This document shows, piece after piece, positions 1 through 7,538 of a DNA stretch of 8,677 nucleotides. This DNA is from CAYVTV01 sp964526475. Lineage in GTDB: Bacteria > Bacteroidota > Bacteroidia > Bacteroidales > GCA-2748055. The position numbers and the translations under genes are program-made. Location of the stretch: the NCBI GenBank assembly GCA_964526475.1, contig CAZGKF010000078.1, positions 1 to 8,677 on the forward strand, read 5' to 3'. The notes beneath the pieces are model-generated. The model searched no databases, was not told the DNA's origin, and was given only the letters and a program-made list of their open reading frames with translations. Numbering within the stretch: the first letter of the stretch is position 1; every line of letters starts with the position of its first letter.

Positions 1-282
1 GTCATTAGATACAAACCAATCTTGCCCATACATTGTTTCTATTGTAACTCTGAATTTCTGGCATGCATCAAGCAAAGCACCATATAGAGAAGGATCAATC
101 GTGTAAGCAGAAGAGTTACTAAACTCTTTAAATGATCCAGCATAACCTCCTGCTACAGCTTCTTTAAATGCCGAAAAATCCTCCCACCAGAATCCAGGCC
201 CATCTGAATGCCTGTGTTGTGCAAGTAGTCGCTTCATCCACCTGGGTGGACCATCTCCATCCCATACGCCATTTTCACTATA
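1..282 (-). other. Visible part of the variable Rhs C-terminal tail (possible effector, incomplete)
   Basis: Residues 1703-1796 follow the DPGG junction and lose all Rhs character. The tail begins with YSENGVWDGDGPPRW, continues through HRHSDGPGFWWEDF and AVAGGYAGSFKEF, and ends at the window edge in MYGQDWFVSND. In polymorphic toxin systems this position carries the toxin domain. I do not recognise a nuclease, deaminase, ADP-ribosyltransferase or protease motif in these 94 residues. The Gly/Trp/His-rich opening could be a linker before a domain lying outside the window. Bacteroidota Rhs proteins also often end in tails of unknown function, so a toxin role is only a possibility. Confidence 0.6.
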
Positions 283-3200
283 CCCACCCGGATCAACAAA
301 CTTCAACGGATTATTCACACAGTAACTATACCTGTTAAAACTCTGCGTAAAAGACGGATCCTGAACAAACAGATCAGGACTTAAGAACCTTGCCGTATGC
401 GAGTCATACATGCGGCCGTTCATGTTAATGAGTCCAAATGCTTCAAGATGCTCATGTCCCGTAAATCCTCTGTCAAACCGGTAATTTCCGGTTAAGATTA
501 TATCCCCCCAGTCTTCGGGATTCCTCATCCTCCCGAACGCGTTAAAACTCTTTTCTTCATACGCATCGCCGTTTTCATCCGTTATCAATACCAGCGAACC
601 TAAATGATCCGGGTGTACATAAAACAAGGAGTCCACACTGTTCTCCCTTTGCATGATGGCAACTACTCCCGTGGCTGAAAAAATATAATGCAATTCCCGG
701 TTCTCATCCCCCAACTCCCGTTCGTAATTGCCATGGGCAAAATACTTCGTGAGCTGATGTGTGGTATCCTGGTATTCCGTTTTTATCCTCTGCCTGCCTG
801 CCCCGTAATAAATATCCAGCTCTTTTGCACCCTGGATGATCTTCTTCACCTTGTTAAAGGAGGTGTATTCCAACTCCTGGGCTGTAGTATCCGCAACACC
901 TTCAAGGTTGGTTATCCTTGTTACGGCATGGGGCTTATCCTGGCTGTAGGTGTAACTCCCCGCTGTGGTACTGGTTGAAATATTCCCGTTGGGCTGGTAG
1001 GTAAAACTTTGTGGATTGTCACCAAAGGAGATTCCTGTTAAGCGGTTCAGGTTATCGTAGGTGAAAGTCTCAGTCATATCTCTTAAAGCATCCTTGCGCC
1101 AGGAAAGGTTCCCGGTGCCCAAATCCCAATCATACTGCAAATGCTGAAGCGTATCGGTCTGAATACCTGTTACATACCCGTGGTTGTAACTGAACTGGCT
1201 CACCAGGCTGTTGCCGTATGTAGAACCTGTTATCTGATCTCTTGCATTCATAGAGTTGGCCTGCCAGATAAGAAAGTTGTCGGATGTTCTTTTTATCTGA
1301 CTAAGATACGAATTATTATTGTAAATATATTTTATGGAAAATCCTGAAGGATAGATCAACAGAGAGTCTCTGCCATACCTGTCATACACGAGTGCTTCTG
1401 TAAAGTCAAGGCTGTCGGTGCTTTCTGTTTTTGTAGCAAGCCTGCTAAGGGAATCATACGTGAAGTCCACCATTACTCCTCCCGGGGAGCTTATCCCTGA
1501 AAGCCTTCCCAAGCCATTGTCTTTTGTATCGTATGTAAAAGTGGTTGTTCCTTCCGGTTCGGCAAGGGTAAGCACCCTGCCCAGTTCATCGTATGTAAGC
1601 TCTGTTATGGAATCGTTAGCATTTTGCAATACCATTTCACCGAAGGGATTGTATTCAAAAGTATAGATTCCGGCATTTGGTTCGCTAATTTTTGTCCGGT
1701 TACCCTGGTTATCGAACTCCAGGGAGGTAACCAGTCCACCGGGTGAAGTCACGGTTTTTGGAAGACCTGAACTGTAGTAGCTATAGCTTACAGAACCTCC
1801 TGCATCAGTAACAGAAAGCAGCATCCCTGTCGGATCGATAGTTTTTGTAACCGACTGGTTGGGCGAAGCTGAGGTATTTGTAGTGGTAAATGACCTCCCA
1901 TTATAGCTGATGCTTATATTTCCCGAAGCAGATGATATTCCGGTTTCCCTGCCAAATGTATCATAGGAGTACTCTGTCCAATCCGGTTGCTCCTGTGCAA
2001 AGTAAGGAGCTGATACCTTATCCACTTTACCATCAGGTTTATATACTACATCGGTGTAAATCTTTGTACCGTCAAATCCGGTTCTTTCCTCCCGGATACT
2101 TCTGCCAAGATTATCTGCTATAATCCTTTGAGCAGGTACCCCGTCCCTTTCCGTCAACAGAGAATAAATCCCGTTTTCAGGATCACCCGCCTCCGTCCAG
2201 CTTATCGTTTGAATGATCTGATTACCGTCCGGAAGTGTGGTTTGGGTTAATTTCCCGAATTCGTCGTACTGGTAACTGGTAACCAGTCCATTCACATCGG
2301 CGGAAGAAAGCAGGTTTCCATAAGCACCATGGTAATTTGTCTCCACGTAATGTCCCAATGTATTGCTTGTTTTTGTGATAAAAATTCCGTCGGTATCATA
2401 TTCAAATTCTTCATATCTGGGATCCATACCTTCAGCAGTACGGTTTACCTTAGTAATTAAACCAAAGGGATTATCATATTCAAATACTGTTGTTACCGGG
2501 TAGAGTGCATCCGGATCATTTATGCTGGTATCCGGTTGCCCATAATCATTGTAATTAATTATAGATGAAAGTACATAGGGATCCTCACCGACCCTGTATT
2601 TCTTTACAGTAGTTTCATGTAGTTTTGACGGACACCAGGCTCCCTTTGCTATATACGAGTTCAGTACCGTATCGGATGCTGTTCCGTTGTAATCGGTTAT
2701 TATTTTCAAAGGATTACCTGTTGTGTCGTATTCAAAATTTTCACTGATAACAATGTCCTGTAAAACATAATTCTTCTCTACTTCGCTTACATAAGGAAAA
2801 ATTCTTCCGTTTCCATTATTTATGACCGAATTCGTATATGTTTCCATATAAGCCGTGTCATTTGATGTGCTAATAAGAAACTTTTCAAGTCTTGGAATAT
2901 GATAAACAGTATCATGCTCAAAAACTTTTGTTGTTGTCAATCCATCAGAAATATTTGAAGATTTTACGGAAGTAAATCCAAGTAACCCCCTTCCTTGCTG
3001 ATGGAACTTTGCTCCTGAGTAGTTATAAGATATTTCTCTTACTCCACCAATCCCATTATCGGTTTCGAGCGAGGACAAAACATACAGTGGCCCTTTAAAA
3101 TCGGCCAGCGGATATTCAGCACCGGAACCTTTCGTATATATTGCTGGGTCAGTCAGAGGTTTGTAAGAAAATTTCAGTTTTTGATTTAATCCGTTTGTGA

Positions 3201-5388
3201 TGGATTGCACAAGGCAATGATATCGATTGTTGAAGAAACTGTGAAAATAGTTGGAATTATATATTTCTATCATCCCGTCACCATTAAAATCGCCTGCATG
3301 TGACACAGGCGATGACACATATGCAGGATAGGATTTCACTTCAAATGAATCTGTTGTGCTGTAAGCAACATATAATCCAAGTTCACTTCCTCCATATTCC
3401 CCGTAACCGACAAATATAAGATCTGATTTACCATCTCCATTTACATCACCAGTATAAATAAGATTGTCATCAGTCGAAAGATTTCCTGTGGTAAATGACT
3501 TCAGATCAAGGCTGTCACCAGTAGAGTAATACATACTCCAATAATTACACGGGCCTGATAAACAAGGCAAGGTGAAAGCAAAATCTGTTTTTCCATCTCC
3601 ATTGTAATCCCCAAAATAAAATCCTTCCCTATTAAAAACAATTTGAGTGAAAATATGTGATAATTGATTATCGATCAATTCATAAAAATGTGCTTTTTTA
3701 TTTTTTCCCAGGAACATAATGTCGGCTTTCTGATCACCATTTATATCCAGGATAAAAGCCTCGGGAGATTTTGAAAAAGATATTTCATCTTCATAGGCTT
3801 CTAAATAGTAAGTGTCAACAGTAAACCCGAAATTTGGCTCTGATGTGAAATTAATTACATCATAATTATTCCCATACCTTAATATTCCCTCGCATTTACC
3901 ATCTCCGTTGAAATCAGCCAGATGAAATTTAAATAGGTAAGTTGCGCAATAAATAGTATCGGTATGCGCTGTGAAATGCGTGCCATTTGACAAATACGGA
4001 ATAAAATATTTGTCTAATAAATTGGGGTTTTCAACAATTATATCATCATACATGTCTCCGTTCATATCTCCAATGTGAAAAATTGCGTTAATTATTGTAT
4101 CAGTAGGAGTAAAGCTTGTTCCATTACCACTGTTAATATAAACTACTCCCAAGCTATCCTCTGAAATATGAATGAAATCTTTATACCCATCCCCATTAAA
4201 ATCCCCAATGTGATCCATAGTTAAAGAAGGTGCCCAGGTATTGGAATAATTGTCCTCATACTCGCCCCACTCAATAATGGTGGAGTTATAATGGGCTCTG
4301 TTTTCACCATACTGGGTTAATTCAGATAACTGAGATTCATTGTTGCAGGAATATTTGAACTCATATTCACGAATGAGTTCACTTTTATGTTCAACTATAA
4401 TTTTTTCCAGCAAGACCTTATCCTGCATCAGGCTACCTGCAATATGGGAGGTATTTTTATCACTCTTTTTCTTATACCTGAATCTTATACTATTATTTGG
4501 ATAAAATCCCTCTGTCTGATTTCCGGTATAATTAATCTCTGTTGGAAGGAATTCCCCTGTATTGTTACTTTCATAATATTTAAACTCCATGTAATTACCA
4601 TAATTATCTTCCACTTTATTCAGGAACCAGAACAATACATCCTCCCGCCCATTTGCCTCCATTCTTGAATTACCTGTATTTCCATATTCCAGAGTTATCC
4701 CTTCTTTGGTTTCAATAATAAATGAAGATGGCCCTGAACCTGCTGTTCCATAGGAAGTAATTCTGGAAAAATCCTCAAATTCAGTTCTATACTCAGTACC
4801 ATCCGCTCCATATATGCCACTAACTGAAATCAGCCTGTTTCCGTCCAGGGCAAATTTATCATCCTGCCCTAAAGTTATGCTCCCTGCTTCCTGGTCATGA
4901 ATAATATCTTTCTTCACCCTAGATATGGAAGAAATCCCATTCAGATTCCAACCTCTGCCTAATAAACCAGTCCCGGAATTACTGTTGTAGGTAATTGATA
5001 AGTTGGGAGTTAAATCTGCAATACCTGGAGGCAATTCTATGGGAATAGAATAATTTACTGCTCCTGATGCTGATACATCCAAAACACCGGGAAGAGTGCC
5101 AACAGGAATGGATTTGTTCAATTCACGGTCTGTATCAGGTCTGGGTATATATTCGATATTAGTAATATAAACGCCACTTGATGTTAATCTGCCCTGAAAG
5201 CTATTGCCCTCTGAAGATGTGTAGCTAAAACCGGTTTTTAGAATAATGCTGTCACTGGCTTCGAATGTATAGTTTCCAGTGGTTGTGCTGTCTAACTCAA
5301 AGTAATCCTGAACAAAAACTTGTGAGTTCACAATAAATAAACTGGTAAAACAAAACAGATATAGAAAAATAATGTATTTTGAATTCAT
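1..5388 (-). CDS. Giant exported SpvB / FG-GAP propeller / Rhs (YD-repeat) protein, TcB-TcC-like; 3' end outside window
   Basis: The frame is open from the ATG at 5388 to the window edge (1796 codons, no stop), so the C-terminus is missing. Residues 1-23 form a signal peptide ending VNSQ. Residues 37-70 carry a short Bacteroidota beta motif (ASDSIILKTGFSY). Residues about 100-350 resemble the SpvB domain (SITYNSNSG, LLGRGWNL). Seven DxNGDGxxD-type motifs lie at 396-708. Residues about 755-810 resemble the TcdB middle domain (GPLYVLSSLE, GRGLLGF). YD/Rhs repeats run from about 960 to 1590 (FEYDNPFG, FTYDSLSR), then comes the Rhs-associated core (YVHPDHLGS, FTGHE, GRMYDSHTARFLSPD, NNPLKFVDPGG) at 1590-1702. 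In known Tc and Rhs proteins this layout makes a hollow shell enclosing a C-terminal effector; that role is inferred here. The gene starts 78 bp after the T9SS-protein gene, probably in the same operon. Other possible roles are adhesion or cell-wall attachment. Confidence 0.95.
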   Translation of the reverse strand, partial: MNSKYIIFLYLFCFTSLFIVNSQVFVQDYFELDSTTTGNYTFEASDSIILKTGFSYTSSEGNSFQGRLTSSGVYITNIEYIPRPDTDRELNKSIPVGTLPGVLDVSASGAVNYSIPIELPPGIADLTPNLSITYNSNSGTGLLGRGWNLNGISSISRVKKDIIHDQEAGSITLGQDDKFALDGNRLISVSGIYGADGTEYRTEFEDFSRITSYGTAGSGPSSFIIETKEGITLEYGNTGNSRMEANGREDVLFWFLNKVEDNYGNYMEFKYYESNNTGEFLPTEINYTGNQTEGFYPNNSIRFRYKKKSDKNTSHIAGSLMQDKVLLEKIIVEHKSELIREYEFKYSCNNESQLSELTQYGENRAHYNSTIIEWGEYEDNYSNTWAPSLTMDHIGDFNGDGYKDFIHISEDSLGVVYINSGNGTSFTPTDTIINAIFHIGDMNGDMYDDIIVENPNLLDKYFIPYLSNGTHFTAHTDTIYCATYLFKFHLADFNGDGKCEGILRYGNNYDVINFTSEPNFGFTVDTYYLEAYEDEISFSKSPEAFILDINGDQKADIMFLGKNKKAHFYELIDNQLSHIFTQIVFNREGFYFGDYNGDGKTDFAFTLPCLSGPCNYWSMYYSTGDSLDLKSFTTGNLSTDDNLIYTGDVNGDGKSDLIFVGYGEYGGSELGLYVAYSTTDSFEVKSYPAYVSSPVSHAGDFNGDGMIEIYNSNYFHSFFNNRYHCLVQSITNGLNQKLKFSYKPLTDPAIYTKGSGAEYPLADFKGPLYVLSSLETDNGIGGVREISYNYSGAKFHQQGRGLLGFTSVKSSNISDGLTTTKVFEHDTVYHIPRLEKFLISTSNDTAYMETYTNSVINNGNGRIFPYVSEVEKNYVLQDIVISENFEYDTTGNPLKIITDYNGTASDTVLNSYIAKGAWCPSKLHETTVKKYRVGEDPYVLSSIINYNDYGQPDTSINDPDALYPVTTVFEYDNPFGLITKVNRTAEGMDPRYEEFEYDTDGIFITKTSNTLGHYVETNYHGAYGNLLSSADVNGLVTSYQYDEFGKLTQTTLPDGNQIIQTISWTEAGDPENGIYSLLTERDGVPAQRIIADNLGRSIREERTGFDGTKIYTDVVYKPDGKVDKVSAPYFAQEQPDWTEYSYDTFGRETGISSASGNISISYNGRSFTTTNTSASPNQSVTKTIDPTGMLLSVTDAGGSVSYSYYSSGLPKTVTSPGGLVTSLEFDNQGNRTKISEPNAGIYTFEYNPFGEMVLQNANDSITELTYDELGRVLTLAEPEGTTTFTYDTKDNGLGRLSGISSPGGVMVDFTYDSLSRLATKTESTDSLDFTEALVYDRYGRDSLLIYPSGFSIKYIYNNNSYLSQIKRTSDNFLIWQANSMNARDQITGSTYGNSLVSQFSYNHGYVTGIQTDTLQHLQYDWDLGTGNLSWRKDALRDMTETFTYDNLNRLTGISFGDNPQSFTYQPNGNISTSTTAGSYTYSQDKPHAVTRITNLEGVADTTAQELEYTSFNKVKKIIQGAKELDIYYGAGRQRIKTEYQDTTHQLTKYFAHGNYERELGDENRELHYIFSATGVVAIMQRENSVDSLFYVHPDHLGSLVLITDENGDAYEEKSFNAFGRMRNPEDWGDIILTGNYRFDRGFTGHEHLEAFGLINMNGRMYDSHTARFLSPDLFVQDPSFTQSFNRYSYCVNNPLKFVDPGGYSENGVWDGDGPPRWMKRLLAQHRHSDGPGFWWEDFSAFKEAVAGGYAGSFKEFSNSSAYTIDPSLYGALLDACQKFRVTIETMYGQDWFVSND
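283..621 (-). other. Rhs-associated core segment of the giant protein
   Basis: Residues 1590-1702 contain the conserved end of Rhs proteins: YVHPDHLGS, an AFGRMRNPED turn, FTGHE, GRMYDSHTARFLSPD, then SFNRYSY and NNPLKFVDPGG. The core normally seals the Rhs shell and is cut by its own aspartyl protease activity at or near the DPxG junction, freeing the effector. Asp1699 of VDPGG is the conserved junction residue. I have not established the full catalytic set from sequence alone, so cleavage is likely but unproven. This segment sets the border between conserved scaffold and variable tail. Confidence 0.85.
3265..4203 (-). repeat. Seven FG-GAP/VCBS-type calcium motifs (predicted beta-propeller) within the Rhs gene
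   Basis: Seven copies of a DxNGDGxxD-type loop begin at residues 396, 441, 492, 548, 594, 648 and 700, spaced 45-56 residues apart. They read DFNGDGYKD, DMNGDMYDD, DFNGDGKCE, DINGDQKAD, DYNGDGKTD, DVNGDGKSD and DFNGDGMIE. In the FG-GAP/VCBS families each such loop binds calcium and marks one blade of a beta-propeller, so seven evenly spaced motifs suggest a complete propeller. Its place between an SpvB-like domain and Rhs repeats matches the propeller of TcB proteins, which docks the toxin translocation pore. Copies 2 and 4 lack the second glycine, and copies 3 and 7 end in Glu in place of Asp. The fold is inferred; the motifs are seen directly. Confidence 0.85.
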
Positions 5389-5466
5389 AGTAAGGATATC
5401 ATCAGGTTTAAGAAAAAAAATATATGAACATTAGCTTTAGGTATGATAATACTGATAATAAATAAT

Positions 5467-6150
5467 TTAACTCTTTATAACTCTCCATTCCTTCCACTTT
5501 CCGTTATAAAATATTTTCAGAATATAGTAGCCGCTCTTTAATCCTGAAAAATCAAGAGTATTAATATTCGCATCGGTCTTTTTATGAAGTATCTTCCTGC
5601 CCATACTGTCAAACAAACATATTTCTCCTCCCTGCATTATTCCGTCATGAGGAGGGAATTCCACATATAATACTTCTTCCACCGGATTAGGATAAACTTT
5701 TAATCCGTCTTCTTCCATTTTATGCACCTTCGGTTCTGATATTTTTGAACTTTTCTTCCCTCCCTGACTTTGATAATAGATAATATCCCGTCCGATTCTA
5801 TTGCCTGACGGGTCATAAGTATATTCAAACATTGCAGGACTACCCGCAACAACAGGTTTTTCCTCCATCAAAGAATCCTGCTGAGGATTAAAAAGCTCAT
5901 ACCATAACTGTACCTTGAAAAATCCTGCAGTGTTCCAAATAAGTTCTATCTGTTCCTCATCCTCGTCAATAATATTTTCTGTATCAACTACCCAATAATA
6001 TCTTCCCACTCCTGGGGAACCCGGTCCCAATGTATGATAATAGACAGCTGCCGAATCAACATCCACTTCATCAGGACCAATGATAACCTGCCCATTAACA
6101 TTGAATAGGAATATGCCGGCGTAAATAAGAATAAAGGTTATAAATTTCAT
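5467..6150 (-). CDS. Exported protein with PKD-like segment, one YD-type peptide and T9SS type A sorting domain
   Basis: This 227-residue protein is predicted to cross the inner membrane by Sec and the outer membrane by the type IX system. Residues 1-20 are a signal peptide (NVNG before Gln21). Residues about 25-90 look like a PKD-type beta sandwich (GRYYWVVDTENI, then ELIWNTAGFFKVQLWY). Residues 109-121 read EYTYDPSGNRIGR, like a single YD repeat. Residues 150-227 are a T9SS C-terminal domain: KVYPNPVEEVLYVEF, ICLFDSMGRKIL, LDFSGLKSGYYILKI and the terminal EWRVIKS. In this family the C-terminal domain is removed and the protein is released or anchored to the surface. It starts 41 bp after the 402-residue gene and stops 78 bp before the Rhs gene, so co-transcription is likely. 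A companion or anchor role for the Rhs protein is inference. The PKD assignment is less certain than the sorting domain. Confidence 0.9.
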   Translation of the reverse strand: MKFITFILIYAGIFLFNVNGQVIIGPDEVDVDSAAVYYHTLGPGSPGVGRYYWVVDTENIIDEDEEQIELIWNTAGFFKVQLWYELFNPQQDSLMEEKPVVAGSPAMFEYTYDPSGNRIGRDIIYYQSQGGKKSSKISEPKVHKMEEDGLKVYPNPVEEVLYVEFPPHDGIMQGGEICLFDSMGRKILHKKTDANINTLDFSGLKSGYYILKIFYNGKWKEWRVIKS

Positions 6151-6191
6151 TTTCGGATTATTTAAATATTACATTACTCACAATGGATATG

Positions 6192-7400
6192 TCATTTACT
6201 GAAATCAACCGACTGATTTCCCCTGATCAAAGAGTTTTCTTTTTCCATTTGAGACATGCGTCTTTCCATCTCAATTAGATATAGTGTTAATTCTTCCACC
6301 TTTTTAAGAAGAATAACATTCATCTGACCAACATCAATTCCCTCTTCAATTACCTGACAGGCTGGTGGAACATCAGGCAAATGTTTATTCTTACTGATAA
6401 AGCTTTCCACATCTTTTAATGTCATGAGTTCATAGTCAGAATCAAAAACATAATCACTCCATACATCAGTCTTTATCTGAACCTCCCGTGCATAAAGCAC
6501 CCCATCAATTCGCACTTTACGGTCGTTGAGTATTTTCATCCACAAACCATTGTGTGCATCTGTGAACCCAATATATTTGCCACCATCATTATCACTGCTT
6601 GGTATGCTTAATAAAATATTTTCACTTTGCCCAAAAGCATTAAAAACTGCATCCCCGGGCTTAGAGTCGAGTGCTAAACAATCGGTACAAGTTGAAATAC
6701 CAACCTCAAGCCTGGCAGAATCACTCGCGATGTCAAAAGTCGGTATACTGGATTTGTATAACCGTAACATGGCATTATTAATTGGTTTTGCTCCAATACC
6801 CAAACGCCCGTGTACGGCAACCATATCATTGTCGAATTCACCGTAGATAAGTGGAGTTGAGACAGATGAATTTTCAATATATAGTTTATTCGATCCGGTT
6901 TCATTCTGGCCTGACATATACCCTAAAAAGATATTATTTGATCCCGTTGAACTGGAACCGGAATGGTATCCAAGATAAACATTGTTTCCCCCGGTTACAT
7001 TTGAAAGCCCTGTATGCGTTCCAATAAACACATTATTTGAGCCAGAAGTATTGTATGTGCCAGCTTTACTCCCAATAAAAGTATTTGAGCCACCATAGTT
7101 ATTGGAAACCCCAACCCTGTACCCAAGAAATGTATTGTAATAACCTGTTGTATTGGCATTCCCTGCATAAGAGCCGTTAAATACATTGTAATACCCGGAT
7201 GTGTTAGTTTTCCCGGCATTATGTCCTTGGAAACTGTTATCATAACCGGTTACATTATCTCCGGCATAGTACCCAATGGAGGTATTTCTGCTTCCTGATT
7301 TACCTGCACCGGTTCCGTAGTTGGTATTCTGGCCGTGAAGTTTTCCAACTGTAAGCCCTAATATAATAAAAGATACTATTAGGTAAGATTTTATTTTCAT
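6192..7400 (-). CDS. Exported YadA-head-like repeat protein with tail-fibre-like C-terminal domain
   Basis: This 402-residue protein has a signal peptide (residues 1-23, ending KLHG before Gln24). Eight 16-17-residue repeats follow at 39-171, built on N-[TSVI]-[FSY]-x-G-x-x-x-G. KLYIENSS ends the repeats, and a linker holds GRLGIGAKP, close to the VGIGTxxP motif of fibre proteins. A conserved middle domain (GISTCTDC, YIGFTDAHNGLWMKIL, VRIDGVLYAREV) precedes the tail VWSDYVFDSDYEL, KHLPDVPPA and LLKKVEELTLYLIEM at 313-375. Residues about 365-392 look like a coiled coil. Such proteins are thought to form trimeric surface fibres; the C-terminal part resembles intramolecular chaperone domains. 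I see no catalytic dyad and no T9SS sorting domain, so the route to the surface is unclear. The ATG at 7400 is chosen because it gives the complete signal peptide. Confidence 0.88.
   Translation of the reverse strand: MKIKSYLIVSFIILGLTVGKLHGQNTNYGTGAGKSGSRNTSIGYYAGDNVTGYDNSFQGHNAGKTNTSGYYNVFNGSYAGNANTTGYYNTFLGYRVGVSNNYGGSNTFIGSKAGTYNTSGSNNVFIGTHTGLSNVTGGNNVYLGYHSGSSSTGSNNIFLGYMSGQNETGSNKLYIENSSVSTPLIYGEFDNDMVAVHGRLGIGAKPINNAMLRLYKSSIPTFDIASDSARLEVGISTCTDCLALDSKPGDAVFNAFGQSENILLSIPSSDNDGGKYIGFTDAHNGLWMKILNDRKVRIDGVLYAREVQIKTDVWSDYVFDSDYELMTLKDVESFISKNKHLPDVPPACQVIEEGIDVGQMNVILLKKVEELTLYLIEMERRMSQMEKENSLIRGNQSVDFSK
6888..7286 (-). repeat. Eight tandem 16-17-residue YadA-head-like repeats
   Basis: The units begin at residues 39, 55, 72, 89, 106, 123, 140 and 156. 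Examples are NVFNGSYAGNANTTGYY, NTFIGSKAGTYNTSGSN and NIFLGYMSGQNETGSN. The invariant Asn at position 1, aromatic or small residue at 3, and Gly at 5 and 9 fit a left-handed beta-roll like the YadA head, where units are usually slightly shorter (about 14 residues). The DNA copies are diverged, so this is an old protein repeat and not a recent expansion. Confidence 0.85.
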
Positions 7401-7538
7401 ATCATTGGTTTTTAGAGTTTTATTTTAGTACATATATTAATCAATAATTTCTCTCAAAAAATGAATCCACATGAATAATTAGTTCATTTAAAAACTATAA
7501 TGGAGCAACTTTCAATTACCTCTTTGCTTTAGTTTTAA

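Noticed and set aside
1..282. Naming a specific toxin activity for the Rhs tail
   Set aside because: Only 94 residues are visible and no catalytic motif can be pointed to.
688..2123. Plus-strand open frames of 63-96 codons inside the Rhs gene
   Set aside because: They lie antisense to a continuous, well-supported reading frame and their products show no family features.
4387..4668. Plus-strand 93-codon frame opposite the SpvB-like region
   Set aside because: It is hydrophobic only because it is antisense to AT-rich coding DNA; the minus-strand frame has clear SpvB-like content.
5389..5466. Internal promoter for the Rhs gene (TATATTTT on the minus strand)
   Set aside because: It lacks the final G of TAnnTTTG and has no upstream TTG at suitable spacing; an AT-rich chance match is more likely.
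6526..7243. Frames on both strands overlapping the 402-residue gene (76, 82 and 106 codons)
   Set aside because: They are alternative frames of the repeat-rich gene, with no signal peptide or recognised motif.
6888..7286. CRISPR array or recent DNA tandem repeat
   Set aside because: The periodicity is at the protein level with diverged codons; no identical DNA repeats or uniform spacers are present.
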